Assembly (NCBI GenBank): GCA_902470695.1 | Contig: CABRHH010000024.1 | Coordinates: 1-42,870, forward strand | Origin: an uncultured Collinsella sp. | Lineage (GTDB): Bacteria > Actinomycetota > Coriobacteriia > Coriobacteriales > Coriobacteriaceae | Reading direction: 5' to 3' | Length of the DNA stretch: 42,870 nucleotides | Shown here: piece by piece, positions 7,474-15,515 of the stretch | Numbering within the stretch: the stretch's first letter is position 1 | Layout: each line of letters begins with the position of its first letter | Position numbers and translations under genes: made by a program | The notes under the pieces: generated by a model | Told to the model about the DNA's origin: nothing | What the model saw: the letters and a program-made list of their open reading frames with translations, nothing else | The model's database searches: none

Positions 7474-8874
7474 TTGCCCACCTACACCACCTCCTTCACC
7501 ACCAAGCGATCGGCCAGGCTGCGCGGGCGCGACCCGATGCGCCTACCGAGCGCGGCCCGGCGCCCCCAGCGCAGGCGTGGCGCCCAGTACCTGCGCCATT
7601 CCCAGGGGTTCGGCGGCCGCGGTTCTCGGTCCCGAGGCGGTCGGGCCTCGGGCGGCAATTCCCGGAAACCCTATGCCATCATCGTGGTGGGCTGCGCGTT
7701 GCTGCTGTTCGCCGCGAGCATCCTGTGGTATGCGAACCGCAGCGTAGACATCACCTTGAATGGCGAGCGCACCTCGGTGCGGATCGGCGCCACGATCGAG
7801 CGCATCATCGATGACGAGGGGCTCGACCTGAAGGCGGGCAACCTTCTGGCCGTGGACGATTCGGTGCTCACCAAAGGCGGCGGCTCCGCCTATACCGCCA
7901 CGTTGAACGGCAAGGAGCTCAGCGCCAAGCAGGCCGCGAAGCTCAGCATCGAAGGCGGGGAGGAGCTCGAGCTCGCCGACGGGCACGACACCTACGAGGA
8001 CCACGACGTGCAGGCAACCGAGATCAAGCCGACGTTGACGGTGGACGGCACGGGCGCGGTCCAGTACGTGGAAACCTGGGGCGTGGCTGGGCGTTCGGAA
8101 GTGTGGACCGGGCACGTCTCGGGCAAAACGGTGGACAAGGGCGTTGTGGCCGAGCCCGTGAACTGCGAGGTGAAGGCCGCTTCCGTCTCGCCGAGCGAGC
8201 GCGGCAAGAAGTACGTTGCGCTCACCTTTGACGAGGGCCCCAGCTCGCGCACGGCAGAGATCGTCAAGATCTTGCAGGACAAGCAGGTGGGCGCCACGTT
8301 TTTCCTCTCGGGTGAGGCTGCTGAGGCGAACCCCGCGGGTGCTGCGGCCATCGCCGACGCCGGGTTCGAGATCGGCTCGAACGCATATACCGAAACCGAT
8401 CTGAGCACGCTGTCGGCCGATGAGCTGCGAAGCCAGCTCACACGCGGCTTCGATGCGATCGAGCAGGCCTGCGGGGTCAAGACCGCGCTGCTGCGCGCGC
8501 CGTTGGGCACCTTCACCGATCAGATGTGGGCGGAGTCGATGGATCTGCTGGGGGCGGTGGTGACCTGGAACGTCGATTCGGGTGACTGGCTGCTGCCCGG
8601 GGCTCAATCGGTCGTTGAGACGGTGCGCGGCTCGGTGAAAAACGGCAATATCGTCGTGCTGACCGACAACGACACCACGGCCGCGCAGACCATCGAGGCG
8701 CTGCCGCAGCTGATCGACGCCCTGCAGGAGGACGGCTATACGCTCGTATCCCTTTCCGACCTTATCAAAACGGACAAGAACCTGGCCGATGCCGTGAAGC
8801 TCTCGGCGTCTTCGATGCCCAACGATGCCGTGCTGCCGCAGGTTCCTGCCACGACGGATGCGGCGAGCTCGTAG
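7474..8874 (+). CDS. NodB-type deacetylase homologue, probably inactive
   Basis: This 466-residue type II membrane protein has a basic cytoplasmic tail (1-66), one span (67-87), a ubiquitin-like/DUF348-like outer region (about 88-170), and a NodB homology domain (about 245-435). In active NodB enzymes the metal ligands are Asp in TFDDGP and two His in H-[ST]-x-x-x-H. Here motif 1 is TFDEGP (251-256), and motif 2 reads GSNAYTETD, with Asn303 and Glu307 where the neighbour has His. Motif 5, usually MHDG-like, is LTDND, so the late His is also gone. It keeps RAPLG and NVDSGDW. It is probably a binding protein or pseudoenzyme rather than a deacetylase. The start is a TTG with TAGGAGA just upstream. 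Its active-looking paralogue follows after 120 bp. Confidence 0.85.
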   Translation: MPTYTTSFTTKRSARLRGRDPMRLPSAARRPQRRRGAQYLRHSQGFGGRGSRSRGGRASGGNSRKPYAIIVVGCALLLFAASILWYANRSVDITLNGERTSVRIGATIERIIDDEGLDLKAGNLLAVDDSVLTKGGGSAYTATLNGKELSAKQAAKLSIEGGEELELADGHDTYEDHDVQATEIKPTLTVDGTGAVQYVETWGVAGRSEVWTGHVSGKTVDKGVVAEPVNCEVKAASVSPSERGKKYVALTFDEGPSSRTAEIVKILQDKQVGATFFLSGEAAEANPAGAAAIADAGFEIGSNAYTETDLSTLSADELRSQLTRGFDAIEQACGVKTALLRAPLGTFTDQMWAESMDLLGAVVTWNVDSGDWLLPGAQSVVETVRGSVKNGNIVVLTDNDTTAAQTIEALPQLIDALQEDGYTLVSLSDLIKTDKNLADAVKLSASSMPNDAVLPQVPATTDAASS

Positions 8875-8994
8875 GGAGCCGGCGCGTAGCTGACAGATTC
8901 GTCATTCTCCGCTGTTTGGTGCCGGGCCCCTTGGGGCATATGTGAAGATATTGACGACCGGATCGATACCGTCAAGGAAACTGGGTGCAGGAGC

Positions 8995-10722
8995 ATGACG
9001 GATACGAACAGGAACAGCAACGACGCCGCGACGCCGCGCGCGGAGCGCCAGCAGGCGCGCCTGGTGCACGTCACGCCGGTGCACATACGCACGAACACCG
9101 CTTCTCCGCGGCCGCATCGCCGCCATGAGACGGGTAGCCCGATCTCCTACGATGAACCGACAGGTCGCCGTCACGAGGCGCCCGCGCATCGCGATGCGGC
9201 ACACCGGGACGGCGCTGATCACGAGGGCTCCGCGGTTGTGTCCGCCACGCGCCGTGCCCGTCAGGCCCTGCGTGAGGGGGCGCGTGCTGCGTCGCCGGTG
9301 AAAGACAAGATTTCAACACTGGCCGGAGACGCCAAGGGTGTGCTCTCGGCTGCCCGTCGCCCGAGCTTCATGGATGATGCGGAAGATGCGCAGGATGCTT
9401 CGGCTGCGGATGCCGCGGGCGCTGCGGGTGCGGCATCCCCGTCCCGCGCGGCTGTGGCCTCACGGGTGAAGGGCGCCGCCAAGCGCCTGAGCGGGCTGCG
9501 GCGCGTCGAGCGGGACCGCGGTCCCAGTCCGCGTGCCACCCGCGTCATGCTGGGCCTGGCCGGCTGCCTGGTGCTGGTGGGCGCGCTCGGCTGGTGCTAT
9601 GCCACCATGTGGCGCCAGATCGGCGTGACCGTGAACGACCAGGCCGAGCAGGTCAAGGTGGGCACGACCCTCGAGGAGCTGCTGAAATCCAAGGACTACT
9701 ACGGCGTGGCCCCCGGGCGCTTGCTGTCGGTGGGCGGCAACGTGTTGGACGAGCAGGGCGGCACGCGCTGCACGGTCACGATGGGCGGCGATGCGGTGGA
9801 TGCGAGCAAGCTCGCCGAGACGCCGGTCAAGGAGGGCAGCACGGTGACGGTCGAGGCCGGCGCCGACGTCACCGAGGACTACACCGCCGAGGAGGTGCCG
9901 ATCGCGCCCGGGATCCAGATGGGCCGCGGCGGTGCGATCCAGTACGTCTCGCAGTGGGGGCGTGCCGGCAAAAAGACCGTGTGGCACGGGTCGAAATCGG
10001 GCGAGACGGTAGACCATGAGGTCACCGCCGAGCCGCAGGACATGATCGTGGAATCGGTCAACGTGCATCCGCAAGGGGACAAGAAGTACATCGCGCTGAC
10101 CTTCGACGACGGCCCCAGCCCCTACACGCAGGCAATCCTCGACATCCTCAAGGAGAAGGGCGCGAAGGCCACCTTCTACAACCTGGGCCAGGCCAGCGCC
10201 GCCTCGCCGGACCTTTCGCGCGCCGTGGTGGACGGTGGGCATGAGCTGGCGAGCCACACGAACCGCCATCAGAACCTGCCCACGCTCGACCGCGATGCGC
10301 TGCGCGAGGAGATCACCTCGGCCTTCGATACGCTCGAGCAGTCCTCGGGCAAGCGCCTGCAGATGATCCGCGCCCCCTACGGCGCCTTCACCGCCACCGA
10401 GTGGGCGCGCTCCGGCGACCTGATCAGCTGCAACGTGCTGTGGAACATCGACACGCTTGACTGGAAGCGCCCCGGTGCGCAGGCCATCACCAGCCAAGTG
10501 CTGAGCCACGCCTTCAACGGCGCGATCGCGCTCATGCACGACGGCGGCGGCAACCGCAGCCAGGATGTCGAGGCACTGCCGGCGATCATCGACGGGCTCA
10601 AGGCCGCCGGCTACGAGCTGGTGACGGTGAGCGAGCTCATGCAGACCGACCCGTCCATCCCCAAGGACGTTGCCAGCGGCACCGTGAAGGTCCCCAAGGA
10701 CGCGGCCCTGCCCGAGATGTAG
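8995..10722 (+). CDS. Membrane-anchored NodB-type polysaccharide/peptidoglycan deacetylase
   Basis: This 575-residue type II membrane protein has a very long basic, low-complexity cytoplasmic tail (1-183), one span (about 184-204), an outer domain like that of its neighbour (about 208-300) and a NodB domain (about 365-550). All motifs are intact: TFDDGP (369-374), HTNRH (421-425), RAPYG (459-463), NIDTLDW and LMHDGGG (513-519). It should remove N- or O-acetyl groups from cell-wall glycan, which in other bacteria raises lysozyme resistance. Start ATG follows CAGGAGC. It is a paralogue of the preceding gene, the two being tandem duplicates. Confidence 0.9.
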   Translation: MTDTNRNSNDAATPRAERQQARLVHVTPVHIRTNTASPRPHRRHETGSPISYDEPTGRRHEAPAHRDAAHRDGADHEGSAVVSATRRARQALREGARAASPVKDKISTLAGDAKGVLSAARRPSFMDDAEDAQDASAADAAGAAGAASPSRAAVASRVKGAAKRLSGLRRVERDRGPSPRATRVMLGLAGCLVLVGALGWCYATMWRQIGVTVNDQAEQVKVGTTLEELLKSKDYYGVAPGRLLSVGGNVLDEQGGTRCTVTMGGDAVDASKLAETPVKEGSTVTVEAGADVTEDYTAEEVPIAPGIQMGRGGAIQYVSQWGRAGKKTVWHGSKSGETVDHEVTAEPQDMIVESVNVHPQGDKKYIALTFDDGPSPYTQAILDILKEKGAKATFYNLGQASAASPDLSRAVVDGGHELASHTNRHQNLPTLDRDALREEITSAFDTLEQSSGKRLQMIRAPYGAFTATEWARSGDLISCNVLWNIDTLDWKRPGAQAITSQVLSHAFNGAIALMHDGGGNRSQDVEALPAIIDGLKAAGYELVTVSELMQTDPSIPKDVASGTVKVPKDAALPEM

Positions 10723-11052
10723 GCATCCGGCACGTGGGGAGGCGCGGGACCTCTCGGCATGCGTGCTGGGCCCGTGTCGCCCGTGCATCGGCAGCGCCGC
10801 CCCGTTTTCGGTACCATACAATCTCCTTACCGTTGCGGGCCCGCCGGTGGGCGCGGGCCGATGGTATACTGTCGAACGGCTGCGCCGAGGCGCGGCGCGT
10901 TGCCGGTGCGGCTCCAGAGCTGCCGCGTCGCACATATCTGTGGGTCACGAGAAAGGCGTTAGGGTGAAATCGAAACCCCGACCACATAGTCGCTGACCCC
11001 TTGCGGTGCCCTTCATGCCGGCGCTGCCGGGGGTTTCATATGAAGGAGCACC
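10723..11052 (+). promoter_or_regulatory. Structured leader of the magnesium-transport operon
   Basis: This 330-bp gene-free stretch holds two -10-like hexamers (TACAAT at 10817-10822; TATACT at 10865-10870, preceded by TGG as an extended -10). Downstream, GGGTCA (10942-10947) can pair with TGACCC (10994-10999) around two small hairpins (GGGT/ACCC at 10962-10978 and GAC/GTC at 10980-10991), giving a three-way-junction shape. A second hairpin pairs CTTCAT (11011-11016) with ATGAAG (11039-11044), with CCGGC/GCCGG inside, and overlaps the ribosome site GAAGGAG. This suggests translational control, perhaps by Mg2+. It does not match the M-box consensus that I know. Confidence 0.45.
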
Positions 11053-12903
11053 ATGAACTACCTGTCTGAGATGCTGCGTCTGCCCGTCGTCGATTCCGAT
11101 GGCGAGAAGATCGGCGTTGTGAACGATTTGGGCATCGCCACCGGCGAGGTCTTTCCGCGCGTGACGGCCCTGGCCTTCCAGGGGCCGGGCAAGACGCCGT
11201 TTATGATCTCGTGGCGCAAATATGTCGAGCGCTTCGACGACGAAGGCGTGCGGCTGCGCATGCCGGCAACCGATATCCGCTTCTCCTACCTGCAGCCCGA
11301 TGAGGTGCTGCTGGCGCGCGACATCATGAACAAGCAGATCGTGGACACGCAGGGCATGAAGGTGGTGCGCGTCAACGACATCAAGCTGTCGGTGACCGGT
11401 GAGAACCAGCTGCGCCTGCTGGGAGCCGAGGTGGGTGCGCGCGGCCTGCTGCGCGCGGTGCACCCGGTGCTCGAGCGCGCGGCAACCAAGGTGGCCCGCA
11501 TGCTCGGTCGCCCCCTGCCCGAGGAGATCATCGCGTGGTCCTACATGGACCTGCTGGAGCGCTCCACCAAGCAGATCAAGCTCTCCGTGTCGCATAAGAC
11601 CCTCTCCGAGCTGCACCCGGCCGACATCGCCGACATCATCGAGCAGCTCGACCCGCGTCTGCGCACGCAGGTGTTCGCCCAGCTCGACACCGAGCAGGCG
11701 GCCGAGGCCATCACCGAGCTCGATGACGACGAGCTCATGACCGAGATGCTCGAGGGCCTGTCCGATCGCGAGGCCTCCACGATGCTGGCCACCATGGACC
11801 CCGACGACGCCGCCGACCTCATCGACGAGCTGGATTACGAGAAGGCCGAAAAGCTCCTGCGCCTTATGGGTGTCAAGGAGGAGAAGGCCATCCGCACCCT
11901 GCTCGGCTACGAGGAGGACACCGCCGGCCGCATCATGACCAGCGAGTTCGTGGCCTGCCCGGTGAACGCGACGGTGGCCGACGCCATCGAGGCGATCCGC
12001 GGGCTGGACGAGGACTTCGAGAGCGTGTACTACGTCTACACGGTGGATGCCGACGGCGCGCTGGCCGGCGTGCTCTCCCTGCGCTCGCTGATCGTGGCCG
12101 ATCGCGCCGCCCGCCTGAAAGATCTGGCTTACAAGGACGTGGTGTGGGTTTCCCCCGATCTGGACCAGGAGGAAGTGGCCGAGGAGATGGCCAAGTACAA
12201 CCTGGCCGCCATGCCCGTGTGCGACGAGGCGCGCCACATCCTGGGTATCGTCACGGTGGACGACGCCATGGACGTCATGACCGAGGAGCACGCCGAGGAC
12301 CTGCAGATCGCCGGCGTGACGGCGGGGGAGAACACCACGGGCGAGTCGGCGCATGCGATCACGTGGTTCGCCCAGCGCCAGTACTGGTTCGTGGTGTGGG
12401 CGGTGGCCGCCGCCGCGCTTGCCGCCCTGCTCGAGAGCGCCACCACAGGGATGTCCTATCTGGTGGCGTTCCCGCTCATGGCCATGCCGGTGGCGCTGCT
12501 GTCCGCCGCCCGCGTGGTGTCGTTCGTGAAGAACTACTTCTTGGAATACGATGCGCATGACGACGAGAAGCCGCCGTACCTGGGCTTCTTCTTCAAGACG
12601 ACTTGTCTGGGTGCGGGTATGTCGGCCGTGGTGTACCTGTGCGCGCGCCTGGTTGCCTCCACGGCGTTCCCGCAGGCGGCCTCGGTGGAGCATCAGGTGT
12701 TCATGGCCTGCTTCGCGGTTTCGGCGGCGATCTGCCTGTTCAACTACATGTCGGCGGTCGTCTACCTCAAGCTGCTGTTCTGGCGCGACGAGCACGACCG
12801 CAGCACCTCGGGCACCTCGCTGTCGTTCAGCGCGCAGTTCATCGCCGCGACGCTGAGCGTGATCGCGGGCGCCTGGGCCGTCATCGTCTTCGCGCATCTG
12901 TAG
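11053..12903 (+). CDS. MgtE-like protein: PRC barrel, MgtE_N, CBS pair, divergent membrane domain
   Basis: This 616-residue protein has a PRC-barrel region (about 1-120), an MgtE_N right-handed superhelix (about 180-290; LHPADIADIIEQLDP and repeated L[DS]xxEA units), a CBS pair (about 290-420; GRIMTSEFV, VYTVDADGALAGVLSLRSLI, AMPVCDEARHILGIVTVDDAMDVM) and five hydrophobic spans (about 436-616). In canonical MgtE the cytosolic part senses Mg2+ and gates the channel. Here the membrane part lacks the pore signatures GGNxGxQ and NPLVATxSD, so whether it conducts Mg2+ itself is doubtful. The ATG has AAGGAG 5 nt upstream. The NRAMP-related transporter follows after 12 bp in the same operon. It may be a magnesium sensor/regulator for that partner. 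Confidence 0.8.
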   Translation: MNYLSEMLRLPVVDSDGEKIGVVNDLGIATGEVFPRVTALAFQGPGKTPFMISWRKYVERFDDEGVRLRMPATDIRFSYLQPDEVLLARDIMNKQIVDTQGMKVVRVNDIKLSVTGENQLRLLGAEVGARGLLRAVHPVLERAATKVARMLGRPLPEEIIAWSYMDLLERSTKQIKLSVSHKTLSELHPADIADIIEQLDPRLRTQVFAQLDTEQAAEAITELDDDELMTEMLEGLSDREASTMLATMDPDDAADLIDELDYEKAEKLLRLMGVKEEKAIRTLLGYEEDTAGRIMTSEFVACPVNATVADAIEAIRGLDEDFESVYYVYTVDADGALAGVLSLRSLIVADRAARLKDLAYKDVVWVSPDLDQEEVAEEMAKYNLAAMPVCDEARHILGIVTVDDAMDVMTEEHAEDLQIAGVTAGENTTGESAHAITWFAQRQYWFVVWAVAAAALAALLESATTGMSYLVAFPLMAMPVALLSAARVVSFVKNYFLEYDAHDDEKPPYLGFFFKTTCLGAGMSAVVYLCARLVASTAFPQAASVEHQVFMACFAVSAAICLFNYMSAVVYLKLLFWRDEHDRSTSGTSLSFSAQFIAATLSVIAGAWAVIVFAHL

Positions 12904-12915
12904 GGGCGCGGAGCT

Positions 12916-14157
12916 ATGCAGGAGAAGACGAAACGAAACCTGACGGTCGGCGCGGTGCTGGGGGCCATGGGCCCGGGGCTTTTGGCGGCGCTGTCCGGCA
13001 ACGACGCCGGCGGCATCGCCACCTATTCGAGCGCTGGTGCCAGCTACGGGTACCAGACGCTGTGGATGCTGCCGGTGATGGCGCTGCTGCTGATCGTGGT
13101 GCAGGAGACGGCCGCGCGCTGCGGCTGCGTGACGGGCAAGGGCTTCGCCTCGCTCATTCGCGAGAAGTTCGGCGTGCGCAAAAGCGCGCTCGCCATGGCG
13201 GCGCTGCTAATCGCCAACACGGCCGTGACCATCTCGGAGTTCGCCGGCATCGCCAGCGGCCTGGCGCTGTTCGGCGTGCCCAAAACGGTGTCGGTGCCGC
13301 TGGTGGGCCTGCTGATCTGGCTGCTCACCATGAGCGGCAGCTTCCGGCGCATCGAGAAGATCCTGCTGCTGGTGAGCTGCGTGTTCGTCACCTACGTGGT
13401 GGCGGCGTTTTTGGCGGGCCCCAACTGGGGTGAGGTGGCGCTGGCCACGGTGACCCCGCGCATGAACGCCGACCCGAGCTATATCTCGCTGCTGGTGGCA
13501 ACGATCGGCACGACCATCGCCCCGTGGATGATCTTTCTGGCGCAGAACAACGTGGTGGACAAAAACGCCGACGAGTCCGACATCGTGCTGCAGCGCATCG
13601 ACACCACCACCGGCTCGGTGATCGCGTGCGCCATCGCGTGGTTCATCATCATCACGACCGGCGCGGTGCTGCATCCGGCGGGCATCGTGGTGGCCGACGC
13701 CGCCGATGCGGCGAGCGCGCTGGAGCCGATCGCGGGCGAGTTCGCCACTGTCCTGTTCGCCGCCGGCCTGGTGGCTGCGAGCTTTTTGGCTGCTTGCGTG
13801 CTGCCGGGCGTGACGTCCTCGGCCATCTGCGAGGCGTTCGGTTGGGAGCGCGGCGCCGACCGCACCTGGAGCGAGGCGCCGGTGTATCGCGGCATCATCA
13901 CCGTGATCATCGTGGCCTCGGCGCTGCTCGTGATCATGCCGGGGGTCGACCTGTTTCAGATCATGATGAGCGCCCAGGTTATCAACGGTGTGCTGCTGCC
14001 GATCCTGCTGGTGTTTCTGGTGTTTATCGCCCAGGACCGGCACATCATGGGGCGCTTCTCGAACGGGCGCGTGTGGAATGTGCTCACGTGGGCCACGATC
14101 GTGTTGATCACCGTGCTGACCGCCGTGATGTTCTGGCTGCAGGCGATGGGGTACTGA
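12916..14157 (+). CDS. NRAMP-related magnesium transporter (NRMT-like)
   Basis: This 413-residue protein has about 11 spans and the fold signatures of the SLC11/NRAMP family. In metal-transporting NRAMPs, span 1 carries DPGN and span 6 carries A/G-x-x-MPH. Here span 1 reads GNDAGG (28-33) and span 6 reads TIAPWMIFLAQ, so the methionine that selects transition metals is Ala202 and the His is Trp204. Replacement of that Met by Ala is the feature described for the NRAMP-related Mg2+ transporters first studied in Eggerthella lenta, also a coriobacterium. I therefore infer Mg2+ rather than Mn2+/Fe2+ uptake. It lies 12 bp after the MgtE-like gene, and a terminator follows. Confidence 0.8.
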   Translation: MQEKTKRNLTVGAVLGAMGPGLLAALSGNDAGGIATYSSAGASYGYQTLWMLPVMALLLIVVQETAARCGCVTGKGFASLIREKFGVRKSALAMAALLIANTAVTISEFAGIASGLALFGVPKTVSVPLVGLLIWLLTMSGSFRRIEKILLLVSCVFVTYVVAAFLAGPNWGEVALATVTPRMNADPSYISLLVATIGTTIAPWMIFLAQNNVVDKNADESDIVLQRIDTTTGSVIACAIAWFIIITTGAVLHPAGIVVADAADAASALEPIAGEFATVLFAAGLVAASFLAACVLPGVTSSAICEAFGWERGADRTWSEAPVYRGIITVIIVASALLVIMPGVDLFQIMMSAQVINGVLLPILLVFLVFIAQDRHIMGRFSNGRVWNVLTWATIVLITVLTAVMFWLQAMGY

Positions 14158-14225
14158 GTCTGGGGCGCGCGGGTGCGGGCCCGTGCCAAGTCCATCCGAT
14201 CGGCGCTGCCTGCGGAGCGGCTCGT

Positions 14226-14266
14226 ACGGGTCCTGCCGGCTGTTCGAGCCGGTGGGACCCGTTTTG
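14226..14266 (+). terminator. Terminator of the magnesium operon
   Basis: ACGGGTCC (14226-14233) pairs with GGACCCGT (14255-14262), with an inner CCGGCT/AGCCGG stem and a GTTCG loop; TTTT follows. It lies about 70 bp after the NRAMP-related gene. Confidence 0.75.
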
Positions 14267-14410
14267 CTGGGTGGTCCGGTTTGGCGACTGCCCCGTGTTT
14301 GCTGGGGTGCACTGCCGCCCTGTACGGCTGCACTGCGCGGCTGCCGTTTCCGGCCGGCGTTCTTCCACAAGTTAGTGTGCTTCAACTTACTGTGAAGGTC
14401 ATGCGAACTT

Positions 14411-14427
14411 TTGAGAATCATTCTCAA
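14411..14427 (+). promoter_or_regulatory. Fur/PerR-family operator before rubrerythrin
   Basis: TTGAGAATCATTCTCAA is a perfect 17-bp dyad with one central base. Its inner 15 bases match the 7-1-7 Fur-family consensus TGATAATNATTATCA at 13 positions. It lies 120 bp before the rubrerythrin ATG. Control by iron (Fur) or peroxide (PerR) is inferred; PerR would suit the peroxide-removing product. The promoter boxes themselves are not clear. Confidence 0.65.
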
Positions 14428-14546
14428 TATGAATCCGATTAGGTCCCATTTGGTCATAATAGATGGCGTACCGCATGCAGCCCGGAAGAGGGCCCGTAAG
14501 GGACCGGGTGCGCATGCACATCGCCTGTGACCGAAAGGATCAAACC

Positions 14547-15104
14547 ATGAAGTTCGTGTGCCCCGTTTGCGGTTACGTTGAGGAGTTCGACGGCGAGGAG
14601 TTGCCCGCCGATTTCAAGTGCCCCCAGTGCGGCGTTTCCGGTGACCGTTTCACCAAGCAGGACGGTGAGATGAGCTGGGCTGCCGAGCACGTTGTGGGTG
14701 TGGCTCACGAGGGCAACGTGTCCGAGGACATCATCGCCGACCTGCGTGCCAACTTCGAGGGCGAGTGCTCCGAGGTGGGTATGTACCTGGCTATGGCGCG
14801 CGTGGCGCACCGCGAGGGCTACCCCGAGATCGGCCTGTACTGGGAGAAGGCCGCCTTCGAGGAGGCCGAGCACGCTTCCAAGTTCGCCGAGCTGCTGGGT
14901 GAGGTCGTGACCGACTCCACCAAGAAGAACCTCGAGATGCGCGTTGAGGCCGAGAACGGCGCCACCGCCGGCAAGACCGACCTTGCCAAGCGCGCCAAGG
15001 CTGCCGGCCTGGACGCCATCCACGACACCGTGCACGAGATGGCGCGCGATGAGGCCCGTCACGGCAAGGCCTTCGCCGGCCTGCTGAAGCGCTACTTCGG
15101 CTAA
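14547..15104 (+). CDS. rbr: Rubrerythrin with amino-terminal rubredoxin domain
   Basis: This 185-residue protein has a rubredoxin domain first (CPVCG, Cys5/8, and CPQCG, Cys25/28) and then a ferritin-like diiron domain (about 50-185), whose ligands sit in EGECSEVG, FEEAEH and RDEARHG. This reversed order is known as reverse rubrerythrin, in contrast to classical rubrerythrin, where the rubredoxin comes last. Such enzymes reduce hydrogen peroxide in anaerobes using electrons from NADH- or ferredoxin-linked carriers. The ATG at 14547 follows AAAGGA; an in-frame ATG at 14463 lacks a ribosome site. It is a single-gene unit with the Fur-type site upstream and a terminator downstream. Confidence 0.93.
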   Translation: MKFVCPVCGYVEEFDGEELPADFKCPQCGVSGDRFTKQDGEMSWAAEHVVGVAHEGNVSEDIIADLRANFEGECSEVGMYLAMARVAHREGYPEIGLYWEKAAFEEAEHASKFAELLGEVVTDSTKKNLEMRVEAENGATAGKTDLAKRAKAAGLDAIHDTVHEMARDEARHGKAFAGLLKRYFG

Positions 15105-15171
15105 GATCCGCCTCCTTTGCAGCGAAGGGGCGTCGGCGGCCTGTGCGTCGCAAGCCCCCACGCTGTACGGC

Positions 15172-15206
15172 AAGCCCGGTTTCGCCTCGGTGAAACCGGG
15201 CTTTTT
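15172..15206 (+). terminator. Terminator of rubrerythrin
   Basis: Arms 15172-15183 and 15192-15203 form a perfect 12-bp stem with an 8-nt loop, ending in TTTTT (15202-15206). Confidence 0.9.
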
Positions 15207-15515
15207 CGTGCATGTGGCGCGAGGTGGCAGCAGGCGTCGGAGCGCGCCAGCTCAGCGGCGGCTTGCGGCGACAGATGCTCCGCAGGTGCCCTGCATGTGA
15301 CGCGGGGCGTGCCGCGTTTGTCACAAGGCTGTTACAAAACCCGGCTCCGCTGCGCTCTTCTGCGCTAAAGCAGCGTCCTTTCCGCTATCCTTATGACCTG
15401 TTGCAAGCGATTGCTACATCGCTGCGGCTGCCCGGCCGCGCTGTCTACACGCCCGGGCCATCTGTACACCAGCCGTCCGGACCGACACGGGGCGGCACAG
15501 ATCGAAGGAGGAGCC
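15207..15515. other. Gene-free leader region of aspS
   Basis: This 309-bp stretch holds no convincing gene. It should contain the aspS promoter, but no good pair of -35 and -10 boxes was found. No T-box features (specifier loop, UGGN bulge with terminator) were recognised. Only a clear ribosome site, AAGGAGGAG, stands at the end. Confidence 0.5.

Noticed and set aside
10942..11000. M-box (ykoK) magnesium riboswitch
   Set aside because: A CGTTAGG-like string is present, but the conserved loops of the M-box that should follow are absent; it is kept only as an unassigned structured leader.
10945..12897. Minus-strand open frame of 650 codons opposite the MgtE-like gene
   Set aside because: The composition (His/Gly/Leu/Val-rich) is that of an antisense shadow, without ribosome site or family motifs.
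12916..14157. MntH (manganese/iron NRAMP)
   Set aside because: The selectivity Met and the MPH motif of span 6 are replaced by Ala-Pro-Trp, and the neighbour is an MgtE-like protein.
15207..15515. T-box riboswitch before aspS
   Set aside because: No specifier hairpin, T-box sequence or terminator/antiterminator pair could be made out.
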